Assembly (NCBI GenBank): GCA_965199915.1
Contig: OZ241348.1
Coordinates: forward strand, 3,348,001-3,412,000
From: VXYL01 sp965199915
Lineage (GTDB): Bacteria > Pseudomonadota > Gammaproteobacteria > Pseudomonadales > Azotimanducaceae
Length of the DNA stretch: 64,000 nucleotides
Reading direction: 5' to 3'
The position numbers and the translations under genes are program-made. Below, in pieces: positions 63,822-64,000 of the stretch; positions within the stretch are counted from its first letter, which is position 1; each line of letters opens with the position of its first letter. Below the pieces are notes generated by a model. The model saw only the letters and a list, made by a program, of their open reading frames with translations. It was not told where the DNA came from and searched no databases.

Positions 63822-64000
63822 CCAGAGTTTGCGGAGCAAGCTCGAATGCGCCTTCCACAAGGCCGAAATGTCTTGCCTCCAACCAGAGTTTGCGAAGCAA
63901 ACTCCAACGCGCCTTCCACAAGGCGGAAATGTCTTGCCTCCAACCAGAGTTTGCGAAGCAAACTCCAACGCGCCCCGCAGGGGCGCGCCCGCGCCCTATC
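63822..64000. repeat. tandem 61-bp repeats containing the dispersed hairpin
   Basis: The sequence CCAGAGTTTGCG begins at 63822, 63883 and 63944, a 61-bp period. Each unit holds the AGTTTGC/GCAAACT palindrome plus CCTTCCACAAGGC and a spacer (AAATGTCTTGCCTCCAA). The last copy carries the full second hairpin (CGCCCCGCAGGGGCG). Open frames across it are by-products of the repeat, not genes. Confidence 0.8.

Noticed and set aside
63743..63968. Short minus-strand frames at the right edge with repeated peptides
   Set aside because: They are translations of the 61-bp repeat, with no start signal and no independent protein features.
63822..64000. A CRISPR array
   Set aside because: The units are repeated in full with no unique spacers and contain a strong double palindrome, and no cas genes are present.

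Overview
The window looks like chromosome of a GC-rich gammaproteobacterium, probably uncultured. The evidence is gene order: aspS-yebC-ruvC-ruvA-ruvB-tolQ-tolR-tolA-tolB-pal-cpoB, spoT-rpoZ-gmk-yicC, rph-pyrE, and prfB-lysS-ung. prfB carries the classical programmed frameshift. Secreted repeat proteins (leucine-rich repeats, PPC domains) and many accessory genes suggest a cell that deals with surfaces, hosts or a competitive community; that is inference. No rRNA, tRNA or CRISPR array was recognised.

Layout. 1-4.3 kb: end of an ATP-binding RecG/AlbA-like gene, a membrane protein, and three small secreted-protein genes, one with three near-identical 345-bp PPC repeats. 4.4 kb: a 111-bp MITE-like element. 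4.7-8.7 kb: TRAP transporter permeases, ubiA and a Fic protein. 8.9-15.3 kb: recG, spoT, rpoZ, gmk, yicC on the minus strand. 15.4-20.8 kb: an insertion between the usually adjacent yicC and rph, holding a frameshifted leucine-rich-repeat gene and a redox cluster (GPP34-di-heme cytochrome b fusion, 11-haem cytochrome c, single-haem DUF3365 protein). 20.8-28.4 kb: rph, pyrE, a glycosyltransferase, then prfB-lysS-ung-glycosyltransferase in a tightly overlapping chain. 28.5-38.6 kb: the Tol-Pal, RuvABC, YebC and AspS block plus an FmdB-type zinc ribbon protein.

38.7-41.2 kb is a scar region: an ISKra4-type transposase remnant has cut a small gene behind a split DNA methyltransferase, next to a UPF0175/DUF3368 toxin-antitoxin pair. 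41.3-52 kb carries metabolic genes (two amidohydrolases, a VOC protein, a crotonase, gamma-glutamyltransferase), a carboxypeptidase-argininosuccinate-lyase-like fusion and a small caspase-like protein.

52.0-59.6 kb is the most interesting region. It encodes a DndA-type cysteine desulfurase and a DndC-type ATP-pyrophosphatase coupled to a DUF262/DUF1524 (SspE-like) nuclease. They are followed on the same strand by a ParB-like protein, a second ParB-like helical protein and a metallo-beta-lactamase-fold nuclease. The DndD and DndE (or SspB and SspC) partners needed by known phosphorothioation systems are absent. The DNA looks less GC-biased than its surroundings. I infer a sulfur-based DNA modification and restriction island of unusual composition.

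59.7-64 kb holds a Uma2-family protein, a predicted lipoprotein aminopeptidase, an acyltransferase, a coiled-coil membrane protein, and a tandem array related to a dispersed double-hairpin repeat found at four places in the window.
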